Shown here piece by piece: positions 1 to 12,196 of a DNA stretch of 64,000 nucleotides (position 1 is its first letter; each line of letters opens with the position of its first letter). The position numbers were made by a program, and so were the translations under genes. Source of the stretch: Ehretia macrophylla (Eukaryota; Streptophyta; Magnoliopsida; Boraginales; Ehretiaceae); NCBI GenBank assembly GCA_037974665.1, contig CM075768.1, forward strand, positions 13,817,001 through 13,881,000, written 5' to 3'. The notes beneath the pieces are model-generated. The model was not told the origin of the DNA, made no database searches, and saw only the letters and a program-made list of their open reading frames with translations.

Positions 1-178
1 TTGCTATTTGAAACGTATTAGCGATAAAATTTCATCTACATCGCTAACTCGTAGTAAATTTGTTTCAAAGATTGCACCAATTTACTTATGTCTCAAGTCG
101 ACGCACTATCGTCTCTATTGGCGACAAAATTTTATGGTCGCAAAGTTTTCGTCGGTAATGGCAATTTTTCTTGTAGTG
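1..178. mobile_element. CACTA (En/Spm) transposon, terminal fragment
   Basis: The segment ends in TTTTTCTTGTAGTG (to 178), the inverse of the CACTACAAGAA terminus of plant CACTA elements. Short GTCG/GCGAC-type motifs recur upstream, as in CACTA subterminal regions. Only the terminal part lies in the window and no transposase is visible. The 60-residue reading frame at 8-190 is low-complexity and not believable as a gene. The other end must lie left of the window. Confidence 0.7.
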
Positions 179-240
179 TTTTCTTTATAAATATTATAAA
201 AAAACGTCATGTCATAGTGATATGAGATTTTCTAAGGGTA

Positions 241-388
241 AGGGCATCCTCAATGGGGCTTTAAAATTAGAGAATTTCTAAATTTGGGTATTTTTAGATT
301 CCCATGGGCCAAAAAGTAATACTATTCATGGCGAAAGTACGTGGGGTCCACCACTTTTGACTTAAAAGATGCCAAAATAGAGTTTGGG
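241..388 (+). repeat. Foldback MITE, arm 1
   Basis: 148 bp beginning AGGGCATCCTCAATGG and closely matching 8996-9144. In the window the two arms are direct repeats; if the segment between about 7.74 and 17.45 kb is flipped they become facing arms of one hairpin-like MITE. Each arm abuts one end of the same kind of large LTR at its inner edge. The family (PIF/Harbinger, hAT or other) cannot be assigned because the target duplication is not clear. Confidence 0.65.
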
Positions 389-1379
389 TGTGACGCCCGA
401 GACCTAGAGAATGCATACATCATTCATTTGCATATATTTTGTACATTTACTTGTTTAAATGTTTATTTGTGATAAATGTGCAATTAAGTGTTTAATTGTC
501 TTTTATATGCAATTACATGTTTAAATTAAGTTTTAATATTAAAATTTTGAGTTTAATTATTTTAGTAAATAAATAAATGTGCATTTCTATTATTTTCACA
601 AAAGTTTTTAAAGAAAATTGTGCATTTTTCATTTAAAATCCTATTTCAAAAAAATTACTATTTATAAGTGTTTACGACCATCAATTTTTTTCCATTTTGC
701 ATTTTGCCCATATTACATGACCTCTATGAGGAATGAGAAAAATATAATCTTGTGCATAGCATATCGAGAGTGTGAGTTACAAAATTAATTTTCTATCATA
801 TGAATAGTAACCAACTAGTTAGTTTTTTTTTACTAACTTAGCCTTCTTGACTCATTTTCTTTAACCCAACCCAAACCCATTTATCTCTACCTAAGCTAAC
901 CTACACTTATATACATCTACCTACACATATCATATACATATATACACTTATACATATATATCACACAATTATCTACACCACACAAAATAAAACAATTAAA
1001 ACCATCACATATATACACACACACACACACAATTAAAACACACCAACACACAAAAAAAAATTAGACACCAACACTAAACATGTTTAAACACACACACAAG
1101 AAAGAAGAAGAAAAAAAAGAAAAAAATCACCAAATCTTCAAGTGTGATCTTCCAAGCTTGTAGGATTGTTTCCAAACCATCAAAGAGCTTTCATCTACCT
1201 TCTTTAGCCTTGTGAGGTGAGGGATTTTTGGAAAAATTGCATTTCTGTTCAAAATTTAATTTATGTCAAATTTTGATTTTGTTATATATTGCTTTGTTTT
1301 GTGGTATTGTTGCTTCAAATACCTTTTATTGTGTATGTAGAGTAAACTTTTGAAGTCAGTTAGCAATTTCAATGGTTAA
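389..1379 (+). mobile_element. Large Tekay-type solo LTR, first part
   Basis: Starts TGTGACGCCC, resembling the terminus TGTAACACCCC of the large LTRs at 23106-26784 and 36922-40325 read on their own strand. It shares their architecture: an AT-rich stretch, a CA-rich stretch with (AC)n at about 1009-1034, an AAGAAAGAAGAAG stretch, then TCTTCAAG...GGTGAGG. It stops where the Athila LTR begins at 1380. The rest of the same LTR is best explained by 9145-12196 on the other strand. Fossil, non-coding. Confidence 0.6.
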
Positions 1380-3185
1380 TGATGTGACTGTATTTGCAGC
1401 ACTCAAACCTTGATATTTGTACTGTATTTGCATCTTAACTTATGAATTAAATGCAACATTTTGATACTTTCGATGCAATGTAAGAGAATACCAAAAATTA
1501 GAAATTCAGACCCAAAATGATCCAAAATACAAGTCAAAAAATGAATACTGGGAAAAACACGCGGAACGGTGGAAGAATGGAGTCCTTAGAGTTGGAATTT
1601 GGCTGAAACTAGCGCGTAATCAGACTTGGAACGTTGAAAATAGCGCAAAAATACCTCGGTCAACGCTCGGTCAAAGCCCAGTCAAAAGTCAAAACTCCAG
1701 CCCAAAAAGTCAACAAAAAGGCGCTCGAGCGTGCCCTCCTGGAGCTCGAGCGCCCTATGCAAAAAATTCCACAACATTCCAGAAGAAAACACGTGGCAAA
1801 AATCCAGCGAAGCAGTAGAATGGCGCTTGAACGTGCCATAAAAACCTTCCGGAAGTCGCCACGTGTCAAACATTCAACGGTTGCAGCAGAGGCATGCTCA
1901 AGTGCGCCAAACTGGCAATCGAGCGTGCCTCTGAATTTTTGTCTATAAATAGCCCCCCCTCTCTCCGAAAATAGTAATTAATTTTGGAATAGTGCCAAGT
2001 TGTTTGGTATAATTTCGAGTTAATGCTAGTTACTTTTAGTCGAAATTTTTGATAATTAATTAGTATGATACGGGAGAAGTCCCACCTAAGTGGTTCTTAT
2101 TTGGAGAAATTTTGCCCGAATAGCAACTTTAGGGGGAAATCCGACCCAAGTAGTTATTATCCGGGGAAGGTTCTACCCTAATAGCTTTTAATAGAAAAGT
2201 TCTTATTTGGGGAAAATTCATCCCTAATAGCTCTTATTTGGGGGAAATTAGTTCCGCCCGAATAGCTATTTGGCGTCGGACCTCTGCTCAAATTTCAGAA
2301 GGCAGAAATACAAAGTCGTCATATCAGGGGAGCCTTTCTTGACTCTCTTATTTGTACTACTTGTATTTATTATTATGTTTGAGTAGAGTTATTTATCTAG
2401 GGGAGAATATTATAAATGACGGTCTTTTAATATATGGTCTCGGATTTAGTTTATTTAATTCGATTGCAATATATGACTTGGTTTAAATTCAATACTGTCT
2501 TTTATACATAATGTTTTTCAGTAGATGTTATGATTGCTTTACTTATTGTCTTTCATAAGTAATGCTTTTCAGTAGACGTTATGATAGCTTTACTTTCGTG
2601 TCATATATTCATGCTTTAATAGTGAATCAAATAACTTGACAACCTTAGATTCCATGAACTATAGATTGTACCGTAGTTCTAGTCCAAGTAAGGAGAAGTT
2701 AACGACTTAGTTAAAACATATCTTTTACACCAAGTTGCAAGGATAGTTCCATACTATGGCTCCAATGCTCGTAGATGGCACATTACCTACATCAGAGTTA
2801 GTAATCGGGATTGTAATAGGCTAAGTAATTAACTAGGTTAATGCTTGTAGCTTAACCTCTTGCATAGGATTAGAGAACTTGAATACCGAGCCTATATTAA
2901 CTGCCTCTTTACATGTCCATCTCCCTAGACTCCTTACCTTCATATTCCACTAATACTTAGTTAGTTTAACTTAGTTGTAGCATAGGTTAAAACCAAACAC
3001 CCTATACAAACTATCACTTACCGCTTTAAACATTTTCATACACTACTTCACCAAATTGCTAACGCACTTCCCTGTGGTACGATTCCGCACTTAGAGCACA
3101 CTACACTGCAAAGATCCGTGCACTTGCGGGTTATTAAAACTTGGTCATTTTGCACCTAATTATAACGCACCATTTGAACACATCA
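1380..3185 (+). repeat. Athila LTR (5')
   Basis: 1806 bp, TG...CA, matching 12197-14024 in inverse orientation. Two substructures stand out: an array of GCGCTCGAGCG-type palindromes at about 1719-1945, and imperfect repeats of about 45-50 bp built on a GGGGAA...CCGAATAGCTATT theme at about 2070-2275. The five bases outside (GTTAA, 1375-1379) agree at four positions with the five outside the other LTR read on its strand (GCTAA). Confidence 0.88.
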
Positions 3186-3191
3186 AGTTTT

Positions 3192-3209
3192 TGGCGCCGT
3201 TGCCGGGGA
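3192..3209 (+). other. Primer-binding site, tRNA-Asp type
   Basis: TGGCGCCGTTGCCGGGGA lies six bases after the LTR end. It matches the tRNA-Asp primer-binding site known for Athila/Calypso elements and fixes the LTR boundary and orientation. Confidence 0.9.
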
Positions 3210-3404
3210 AGCACGGTCTAGTTTAGTTTTTGAATTAAACTGTGAACTTGTTTTAAAGTGTTGTAATTATTGTCTATATTTGTTAAATTGTATAAATTCT
3301 ACTTGTAAAGTATTTTGCGCATAGTTTATAAATTTGTATATTGTTTTTATAATACTTGCACATAAACTGTTTATATTATGCTTTGTTAAAATACCTTGTA
3401 CATA

Positions 3405-3600
3405 TACTTAGCTTAATTCCTGTCTTTAATTTAAGTACTTAGTTTAATTTTCGTATTTACTTCAGTACTTAGTTTACTTTATGCCTTTATTTAAAGTACG
3501 TAGTTTACTTTCTGTATTTAGTTAATATAGTTAGCTTATTTTCTGTCTTTACTTCTAAAGTACTTAGTTAAATTTTCTATAGTTACTTATTGCACTTAGC
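3405..3600 (+). repeat. Degenerate AT-rich tandem repeats in Athila leader
   Basis: About four imperfect copies of a roughly 45-bp unit built on TACTTAGTTTACTTTCTGTATT lie between primer site and gag. Non-coding; likely replication slippage in the leader. Confidence 0.6.
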
Positions 3601-3615
3601 TTTAGATTATTTTAC

Positions 3616-5094
3616 ATGCACAGGCGTCGTTCCTTAAATCCGGAACTAGCCCAGTTTGATCCTGAACCCCAGAAAACTCCGCGAATGAGAGTCCAAGTCC
3701 CGATGGCAGAACAAGAAGGAAATATTCAAAACATACCGCCTCTTCCTATAGCTCAACCTGTTAACGGACCTGTTGACCCACAAATGACTCTTCGTCAACA
3801 TTTCTCTCTGGGCGATTACAACCTTGAATTTGTTATAGCCCCACCGACCCTTGGCAACGTTAACTTTGAGCTTAAAACAGGGACAATTTCAAATCTACCT
3901 CCCTTTTACGGGAAGAGCAATGAAAGCCCTCACGCTTATATCATACAATTCTTGGAAGCATGTTCTATACTTCACATCCCTAATGTGAGCCGTGAGATTA
4001 TCCAATTGTGTATGTTTTCATTTTCCTTAAAAGACAAAGCCAAACAATGGCTGAATCATTTAGGCACGGGAATTATTACATCTTGGAAAAAGCTTGTTCT
4101 AAAATTTTTACAGAGGTTCTTCCCAATGGCCAGAACCACTACTCTGCGAACTAACATCATGTCAGTCGTTCAATCATACTTAGAACCTTTTCATGAAGCT
4201 TGGGAAAGATTTATTGATCTTAGGAATCAATGTCCCCACCATGGGTTTGCACGTCACGAACTCTTGCATTATTTCTTTAAAGGTCTTACACCTCAACAGA
4301 AAATGATGGTAAATGCAATGAGTAATGGAGGTTTCTATACCCTCAAAATAGATGAAGTATGGAGTAGAATTGAAAATATAGCTGAAGATTCTCTTCAAAA
4401 CACAGCTATAGATAGAGAAACTAGAGATACCCACAAGCTCCAAAATAGGGCATTGTTCGAGGTTAACTCTAATTACAACATCCAATTGACTGACAAAGTA
4501 GATGCCCTAGCACTTCTATTAGAAAAATTCATGTCTCTAAGGTCTACTTCTTCACAAGCTTCTCAAATCACGAAAATTTGTGTTGTATGTTCTGTAGTAT
4601 ATCACTCTACTCTAGACTGTCCAATCAGTTCACAATTTCCTGAATTCATGCAAGAACAAGTCTTTGCCATTCAAGGATATACAAAGAATTACAATCCATA
4701 TTCAAACACGTATAATCTTGGCTGGCGAGACAATCTCGCATTTTCATGGCGACAAGGGAATCATGAGACTTAATTTCCTCAACAACAATATTAGAAACAA
4801 CAAAGAAATTTTGAGCCTTGTTTCCCTCAACAGTAATATCAAAGGCCATAAAACTCTAACCCTCATAGTTTGTACCAAGTTCAAAAAGAACCGTTCCAGA
4901 CACAATGGAACAATTTGCCTTCTCTTCCTCCTGTACAGTCATCATCTGATGACAAGTTTGATAAACTCTTACAATTGGTCCAAGTTCAACAACAGTCCAT
5001 TGTTAAACTTGAAGGACAAATTGGGCAGTTGGCCCAAAATATAAACAGGAGAGATAAAGGTAAACTCCCATCTCAGACCGTGGAAAATCCATGA
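3616..5094 (+). pseudogene. Athila gag region (fossil)
   Basis: The longest reading frame (3616-4773, 385 residues) is a gag-type capsid protein. It has a basic start (MHRRRS), a proline-rich stretch, then the retrotransposon gag fold region with LPPFYGKSNESPHAY, FSLKDKAKQWLNHLG and EAWERFIDLRNQCPHHG (about residues 95-215). These motifs are typical of Athila gag. The gag similarity fades after 4773 into a lysine/glutamine-rich stretch before protease. Part of a broken element. Confidence 0.8.
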
Positions 5095-5169
5095 GAACAA
5101 TGTAGTAATGTCCACACTAAGACCGCCCATGAACAGGCTAAGGCCGTAACTACCCTTAGGAGTGGGAAA

Positions 5170-7740
5170 GTGATGGACAAGGAGGTTAGAAAGAAGAATA
5201 GGGATGTTCCTAAGAAGATAAAGGAACCTAAGATCGAGGTTTTAAGCAACAATGTTGATGACTCCCGTAGGAATGAAAACCCAACGGTAGAGCCTTTAGT
5301 TGAACCTTCATCCAAAGTACCTTTCCCAACAGCTTTGTCCCATCCGAAGCCAAGTGTTAATCCGAACCAGCTCAAGGTCTTAGAGTATCTGAATGATATT
5401 AAGTACAATCTGTCTTTAGTTGGGGTAATTCAACAAATCCCTGCCTATGCCAAATTTCTGAAGGATTTATGTGTGAAAAAGAGACGGACCAACTCCATTC
5501 CTAAGACAGTCCGTCTTACTGAAAATGTTAGCAATATCTGTACTAGAGGGTTGCCTCAGAAGTGCAGTGACCTAGGAGCTTTCACCATTCCATGTTTAAT
5601 CAATGACCAACGGGTAGAAAGCGTCTTTCTAGACTTAGAGTCTAGTGTTAATCTCATCCCTCACACAGTTTACCAAAGACTAGGTCTTGGAGAGTTGACA
5701 CCGACAAATGTAACCCTCTAGTTGGCAGATAGATCTGAGTGGAGACCTCGAGGTATTGTAGAGGATGTCCTAGTTAGAGTATGAGAATTTCTATTCCCAG
5801 TGAATTTCATTGTGTTAGATATGGACTTAGGCCCTGATAACAAGAATACCACTCCCGTCTTACTTGGCAGACCGTTCCTAGCAACAGTTGATGTTGTTAT
5901 TTACTATAGGACGGGGATGATAGAATTAACATTTGGGAACATGAGAACGAAGTTAAGGGTTGCTGATGCAGCCAACAAGTTGAACCACGATGAGGAAGAA
6001 GAATGCTTCTATGTTGATTCTATTGACTTATGCATAGATGAGTTTGCCCAATCACTCTTGTCTCCTAATGAGGAGATAGCTGAACTTGAACGACTATTGT
6101 TTGAATATGACATTTCTCCTGAAATGGTCACCTTTGCTTCCATTGTTGTTGACCCAGATAAGGATGATCAAGTAACAACTCATTTCCCTGAAATTTCAGA
6201 TTGTCCCACAATTGAGTCTCCACCAACGCTAGAACTCAAAACCTTGCCTGAACATCTTAAATATGCCTACTTAGGTCCTGAAGAAACCTTACCAATTATC
6301 ATTGCCTCGGATTTGACTACTGAGAATGAAGCCAAACTATTAAAAGTCCTGAGTACTCACAACAAGGCGGTAGGTTGGACAATTTCAGACTTGAAAGGAA
6401 TTGATCCCTCTGTGTGTATGCACAGAATTCATCTCAAGGAAGTAGTTACTCATTCTCGAGAATTTCAGAGAAGACTAAACCCAAAGATTGGTGATGTCGT
6501 CCACAAAGAGATCATTAAGTTACTTGATGCAAGTATTATATACCCGATTTCTGATAGTCAGTGGGTTAGTCCAGTACAAGTTATACTGAAAAAATCTGGG
6601 ATTACTGTGGTCCCAAATAACAAATGTGAGCTCATTTCTACACGCACCACTACTGGGTGGCATGTATGCATTGATTTCAAAAAGCTCAACTCCAAAACAT
6701 GGAAAGACCACTTCCCTATACCCTTCCTTGACCAAGTCCTAGATAGAGTGGCCGGACAAGGCTACTACTACTTTTTTGGATGGGTATTCAGGATACAATC
6801 AAATCCCAGTCTTTCCTGAAGATCAGGAAAAGACTACATTCACTTGTCCCTATGGGACCTTTGCATTCAAGCACATGTCTTTCGGTCTTTGCAATGCACC
6901 TGCGACATTTCAAAGATGTGTGATGGCCCTCTTTTCAGATATGATCAAAAAGTTCCTCAAAATCTTCATAGATGACTTCTCAGTGTTTGGAGCTATATTC
7001 AACAAGTGCCTTATACACCTTTCACAAGTGCTAGACCGATGTATTGAAATGAACCTGGTTCTAAGTTGGGAAAAGAGCCATTTTATGGTTAAGCAAGGTA
7101 TAATTCTGGGTCATGTTGTTATACATGATGAAATCCATGTGGACCTAGCCAAAGTTGAGCTAATAGAAAAGCTGCCCACACCTAAGAAGGTACGTGATAT
7201 CAAATCATTCCTTGGTCACGCTGGTTTCTATTAGCGTTTCATCAAGGACTTCAGCCATATAGCCCGACCTCTCTCTACTCTCCTAGCACACGATAACGAA
7301 TTCAACTTTGATGACAAGTGCTCGGAAGCTTTTGAGAAACTCAAATCCTTGCTATCCTCTGTTTCAATCATCCAACCTCCTGATTACAGTCTTCCCTTTG
7401 AGATAATGTGCGATGCATCAGACTATGCAGTAGGAGCTGTATTAGGCCAGCATAAGGACAAGTTGCCGACTGTGATATATTATGCTAGTAAAACTTTAGA
7501 TAAAGCTCAAAAGAACTACACAATCACTAAAAAGGAATTACTAGTTGTAGTCTTCTCCTTGGATAAGTTCAGACCGTACATCCTAAGATCTTAAGTAATA
7601 GTGTACACGGACCACGTGGCTTTGCGGTATTTACTGACCAAAAAAGATATAAAGCCCCATCTAATCCATTGGCTATTACTCATTCAAGAGTTCGACCTTG
7701 AGATCAAGAACAAGAAAGGAAGCGAGAACTCTGTTGACAA
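5170..7740 (+). pseudogene. Athila protease, reverse transcriptase and RNase H region (fossil)
   Basis: Protease-like sequence lies around 5560-5720. RT motifs follow: HRIHLKE at 6420, VCIDFKKLN at 6664, DGYSGYNQIPVFPEDQEKTTF at about 6778, FGLCNAPATFQRC, and the catalytic-type FIDDFSVFG at about 6965. RNase H follows with CDASDYAVGAVLGQ and YASKTLDKAQ (7405-7510). Order and motifs place it in Athila. The coding region is broken in several places. Similarity stops near 7740, where unrelated AT-rich DNA begins. Confidence 0.82.
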
Positions 7741-8995
7741 TGGTTAGAAAGAAGCTAACCTTTATAGTTGCCAAAAATAAATTATGATATATTAATAACC
7801 ATTTTCTTCAATAACTTATGAGGTTTTCAAGAACATGTTTGTAAATGCATGGTAAAGTTGGGCTTTATTGTGTATGTTTCTAGAATTTGATTCTTAAAAT
7901 TATGATTATAAGGTTCCTATAAGAGAAATTTTATTCTTAATTCCTAATTATTAAAAAGGTCCATTTAATCCCAAATTTTATGTAGGATATCCAAGTTAGT
8001 TCCTACCATCCCTCTTTCGTTAAAAATGGATGGATAAAGGTCATGTAACAGTGCCATGAGATTTCCAATGGAATAAGGTTTGAAAGACATCCCCTTTTAT
8101 GTATTTCCTTTTATTTCTCTTACATTATGACTTTTTAAACAAAAATAATACTATCAAACATTTTCATGTAGATCATAAAGCTATTTCTGTTGAGGTTTAT
8201 GTAGGTATTCTTTCGACAAACAAATATTAAAAATTGCTGTGTTGAATGTTCTTGGAAAGTTAGAAAGAAGTTTGAGAAAATATTTGAAAAGAAATTATGA
8301 AATGATAAAATTAGATGTTATTTTATTTGTCTAAGCCACTTCTTTTTTTTTTTTGATTGTCCAAGTCACTTTTTTTTCACTTTTTTTTTTTTTTTTTGTC
8401 TAAGTTCCTTTTAATGAATCCAATTTGGGATATAAAAAAATAAACGAAAGTTGATACAAAATACATTTTATTTGCTTATTCCTGAAAATATTTTCTCATC
8501 TAGACATCGTAGAGAGTTAGAATTCTAATTTGTAAACTAGAAAATGTTAAGTTCCATAAATATATTGGAAAATAAAAATTTGTCTTTTTTATTTATTTAT
8601 AGAAAAATGCCAATGGTAAGATTTTAAATAGAATGTTAGGCAGAATAGAGGTAAACTCAAAACATTTCCAAAATTCAGTAAATGAATTGCAATTTTATCT
8701 CCTCTCCGAAAAATAGACAAAAATGTTTTTTTTTCTTCCACAAAACCTTGAAAGTTAGAAGATAAATAACAATTATTTGTTTTGCAAATTTTTTAAAATT
8801 CTTTCTAACACCCCTAAGTACCTTATCCATTAACATAACACCTACTTAAGCTTACATCATCAGTCAAATCTTTTGAACTTTGCTCATCAATATAATAACT
8901 AGAAAATAACTTTATCTTTTGCTTATCTTCGTAAATTATTAGGCTGAGCAGGTAGAGGTAATAAAAAGGAAAAAAAAAAGTTACTATCTATTTTT
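7741..8995. other. Non-coding AT-rich stretch
   Basis: About 1.25 kb with no reading frame worth naming and no transposon terminus I recognise. Long T runs lie at about 8343-8397. Its left edge coincides with the end of the Athila 5' portion and its right edge with MITE arm 2. If the inversion model is right, this was the sequence between the MITE and the copia element. Confidence 0.6.
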
Positions 8996-9144
8996 AGGCT
9001 ATTCTCAATGGAGGCTTTAAAATGCAAAACTTTCTAAATTTGAGTGTTTTTAGAGCCCCATAGCCCAAAAAATAACACTATTCATGGTGAAAGTACGTGG
9101 GATCTACCACTTTTGACTTAAAAGATACCAAAATAGAGTTCCAG
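8996..9144 (+). repeat. Foldback MITE, arm 2
   Basis: 149 bp starting AGGCTATTCTCAATGG. It matches 241-388 throughout, including the run around ACTATTCATGG...AAAGTACGTGG and the inner edge AAAATAGAGTT. It abuts the solo LTR beginning TGTAACACCCC at 9145. The arms differ at roughly 20 percent of positions, so the element is old. Confidence 0.65.
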
Positions 9145-12100
9145 TGTAACACCCCGATCCCAAAACCCAAGGTATGAAAATTTCGGGAAAAACGGACATA
9201 GTCTCCCCTGTTTATAAGACTATCAGTTCACCTGTAAACAGTACATTTATCCCCAAAACCATAACTCAACTCCAACATACAATCCCATCCTCCAATGTCA
9301 ACACATGCAACAAACTCCTCAAGGCCATCTGAGCCTTGGAACTCAACATAATAATACACCAGCATGCAAGGTTGAAATCCATCAAAATCTTATCTTTTAA
9401 ATCCACTTATCATACCACTCTAATATTATATATTCAATTTTCTTACTTATTAAGTCCTCCAATCAATAGCATTAACCTCAGACAAGCATGCAAGACAACC
9501 AAGCGGTAAGGTAACTATTCAGTTATTACAAGCCACCTATCACTATCAGCTTCTACAACACTTAAGCTTTACAATACAAATACCTCCACAGTAACATAAA
9601 TACATACAAAACCAAATACAGTTACATATTTACAATCCATAGAAGCTAACACATCCAATCACAGAATCTCCCAAACTTTCCTGCATTTTCTTTTGAAGGT
9701 ACTGAACCTAAAAGGTGTTAGAAATAGGGGTGAGCATAGCGAGGATACATATAACGGGGAGTTTTCGAAAACATTTCGTGCAATGCAGGTAGTAACTATA
9801 TAACACACAAGCATACAAAGCTATACAGTACACGAGTTTAGAAAGCACCCAAACACACAAATGTACGGGTCAAGATAGCACACATACACACGAACTAAAT
9901 AGCGCACAAGCACACGACTATAAAGCACGCAAGTATACAAATAACAAATATAACAATATAATCCATTAACGAAATAACCATGTATAGACAAATAGAACTC
10001 AAATCAAATAACAAATTAATAAAAAATATCACATATTTAAAAAGGATTCAATTCATTTTCCTTGTCTTCAATCTCGAACCACGAACCTCGATCTTCGATA
10101 ACAAATGCTAATAAATCCCCTTGTAACACCAATGGGGTACTCCAGATGTAACCCAATCCTATGACACAACTCTCCCGAGGTAGGTTCGTATGCCCCAACG
10201 AGGTGAACCACGCCTCTGGGGTAGAGGAGTATGCCTCAGCGAGAGAAGGACTGGGAAACCATAGTAGCTGAGGGAGCACGGCAAGCCCGATGCCGCCCGT
10301 GTTACTCGATACTACCCTGCTCAAAAGGTTACGCAACCCCGAATAACGAATCACAAATCATGAGATACCAAGTCCGAATTAAGTGAGGAGGTAGCAATGT
10401 AGGCTAACCTCACCCCATATATAACATATAACACATTTGATAATCAAATAAAGCAATTATAACAATATAAACAATTACTCCTGCAACTAACTCAAGTAAC
10501 TCACAAGATATGTATCAATATACTATTCCAATACTTACTAAATAGATCATATTCTTCACACAAGACAAAGGGTTCCAAATCTACTTTACTAAATGAGCAA
10601 GTAAAAACACGACTCAAGTAACTTGGTTAAGTCATGAAATCTTTGAACAAGTAAATAAACTAAATGCACAACAGGATGAAGCCCTTCACCTCTAGAAGCC
10701 AAACACCTCCAATTGCACCATTCTCCTTCAATTACCACTACATAAACACACAATTTCCATGTAGCTTAAAGACAACTCAACCATATAAAACAAGTTACTT
10801 CACAATTAATTCACTTCAACTTAATCACAAGGTTTCATTAAGCTAAGCATCCAATTAGAATACTACATTTTAACCCCAAACACACCCACTATGAAACATA
10901 CTCCAAGAATCATTTTCATATTCCACACTTCACTTACATAAGTTACCTACCACATGCTTTGACAATCTATTTACTTTATGATTTACAAGTCTCCCTGATT
11001 ATTGATCATTAACATGTATATATTATCCATTAATTACTTAGCATGCACGACTCTAAGCATCTAGAATCCTTAAACACATTTAATAAACTAGAATTACCAA
11101 GCTAACACAATGAAACACTTAAAATGCTTAACACATAACTTTTACCATTTTAACAAAACACGCCATCTAAACCTATTATTCATGTAACATGCTCAAGGGT
11201 CAAGCAATTGTAAATATTCCATAATAGTACTATCAATCAATAAAGCTATTAACTCGTATTTATTTTCATTACAATTAACTCAATATAAAACTCAAGGAAA
11301 ACACCTAGAACTATGGTCATACCATTACATTTCATATAATAATCAATTATAATCAATAATAACAACAATAACATTAGTTAAGTAAGCAACAATAGTTCAA
11401 AGCATGAATAACCACAAAATACTATTCATATCTCTAACTTCTAAAAGCCACTACAAGCAGACGAGTTACAGAATTGGGAAACCGACTTTACTACACATTC
11501 CTAGACATGTTAAGACACAATTCTTAAGGCACAAAACCTCACTTTCCCAACAAAAGCCCGAAAGTCCACCTAGTGCATTTGAACTATAGATATGCTAACC
11601 GGGCACTCAATCAACACCACAATGGCGCCAAAAGTGCTTCCCCACACACACAGGACAAACCCCCAACTCAGAACGAGCACGGTCAACACTTGGTCAAACG
11701 ACTCCTTTTCATTTCAATACTAATTAGCTTCAAACTGAAAGGCAAGGCTCAAGATTCCCAAACAAGTTATCATATCCTCTAAACCACACTTTATGGCACC
11801 CCTAGCATCCTCAGGTTCCCCCGTTTAACCCCGTAAACCGTAAAAGTCCCGATTTTCTCTTAATGCGTTATAACTACAAGTACTTTACTGATACCCAACC
11901 AAGCGTTAGAAAAGTACTACTAGCACCTCCTCACCCTAATAATACCAAATATGACAACCAAATTCACTCGAATTTACGTTTGACCCGAAACCCTTTTGTA
12001 AACTGAACCATTTTTAGTATTTTAATCCAAATTTGAGCAAACTAACCTTACACAATCATCAACCTATCTTTATTAATACCTATAGCACCTAATTATAGCA

Positions 12101-12196
12101 TTTGAATGCAATTGGATCGAAAAACTTCAAAATTCAGATTTTACTATTTATGCACTATTCATCATCTTCTTAAACTCTTCAATCTCCATTTTTAGC
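9145..12196 (-). mobile_element. Large Tekay-type solo LTR, second part
   Basis: Plus-strand start TGTAACACCCCGATCCC is followed by the same landmarks as 23106-26784: CCCAAAACCCAAGG, an A-rich stretch, then ACCACGCCTCTGGGGTAG and GCACGGCAAGCCCGATGCC at about 10205-10295. The element strand is minus. It ends at 12196 against the Athila LTR. With 389-1379 it would total about 4.0 kb, near the 3.4-3.7 kb of related LTRs. The outer five bases (TTGGG and CTGGA on the element strand) agree at only three positions, as expected for an old insertion. Small reading frames inside are chance. Confidence 0.6.

Larger units (their letters stand above)
1380..7740 (+). mobile_element. Athila-clade Ty3/gypsy element, 5' portion (LTR, gag, protease, RT, RNase H)
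   Basis: LTR 1380-3185 opens TGATG and closes CATCA. A primer-binding site complementary to tRNA-Asp follows at 3192-3209. Then come an untranslated leader with AT-rich repeats (3405-3600), gag (from 3616), protease (about 5500-5720), reverse transcriptase (about 6240-7240) and RNase H (about 7349-7740). RT and gag resemble Athila/Calypso proteins (motifs GYSGYNQIP, CNAPATFQRC, CPHHG, LKDKAKQWL). No integrase follows here; Athila integrase lies at 16193-17434 on the opposite strand. The coding region is broken, with roughly half a dozen breaks in this portion. Divergence between this LTR and 12197-14024 looks near 7 percent, suggesting about 3 million years. Confidence 0.88.

Noticed and set aside
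1634-1948. 104-residue frame with repeated ALERA-like words
   Set aside because: It lies in the Athila LTR and is produced by the CTCGAG palindrome array; the matching LTR gives a different frame.
10037-10354. 105-residue minus-strand frame, and similar ones at 20099-19809, 23878-24222 and 37637-37981
   Set aside because: All lie in the same GC-richer island of the large LTR. Opposite strands are open equally and no motif is conserved, so they are chance.
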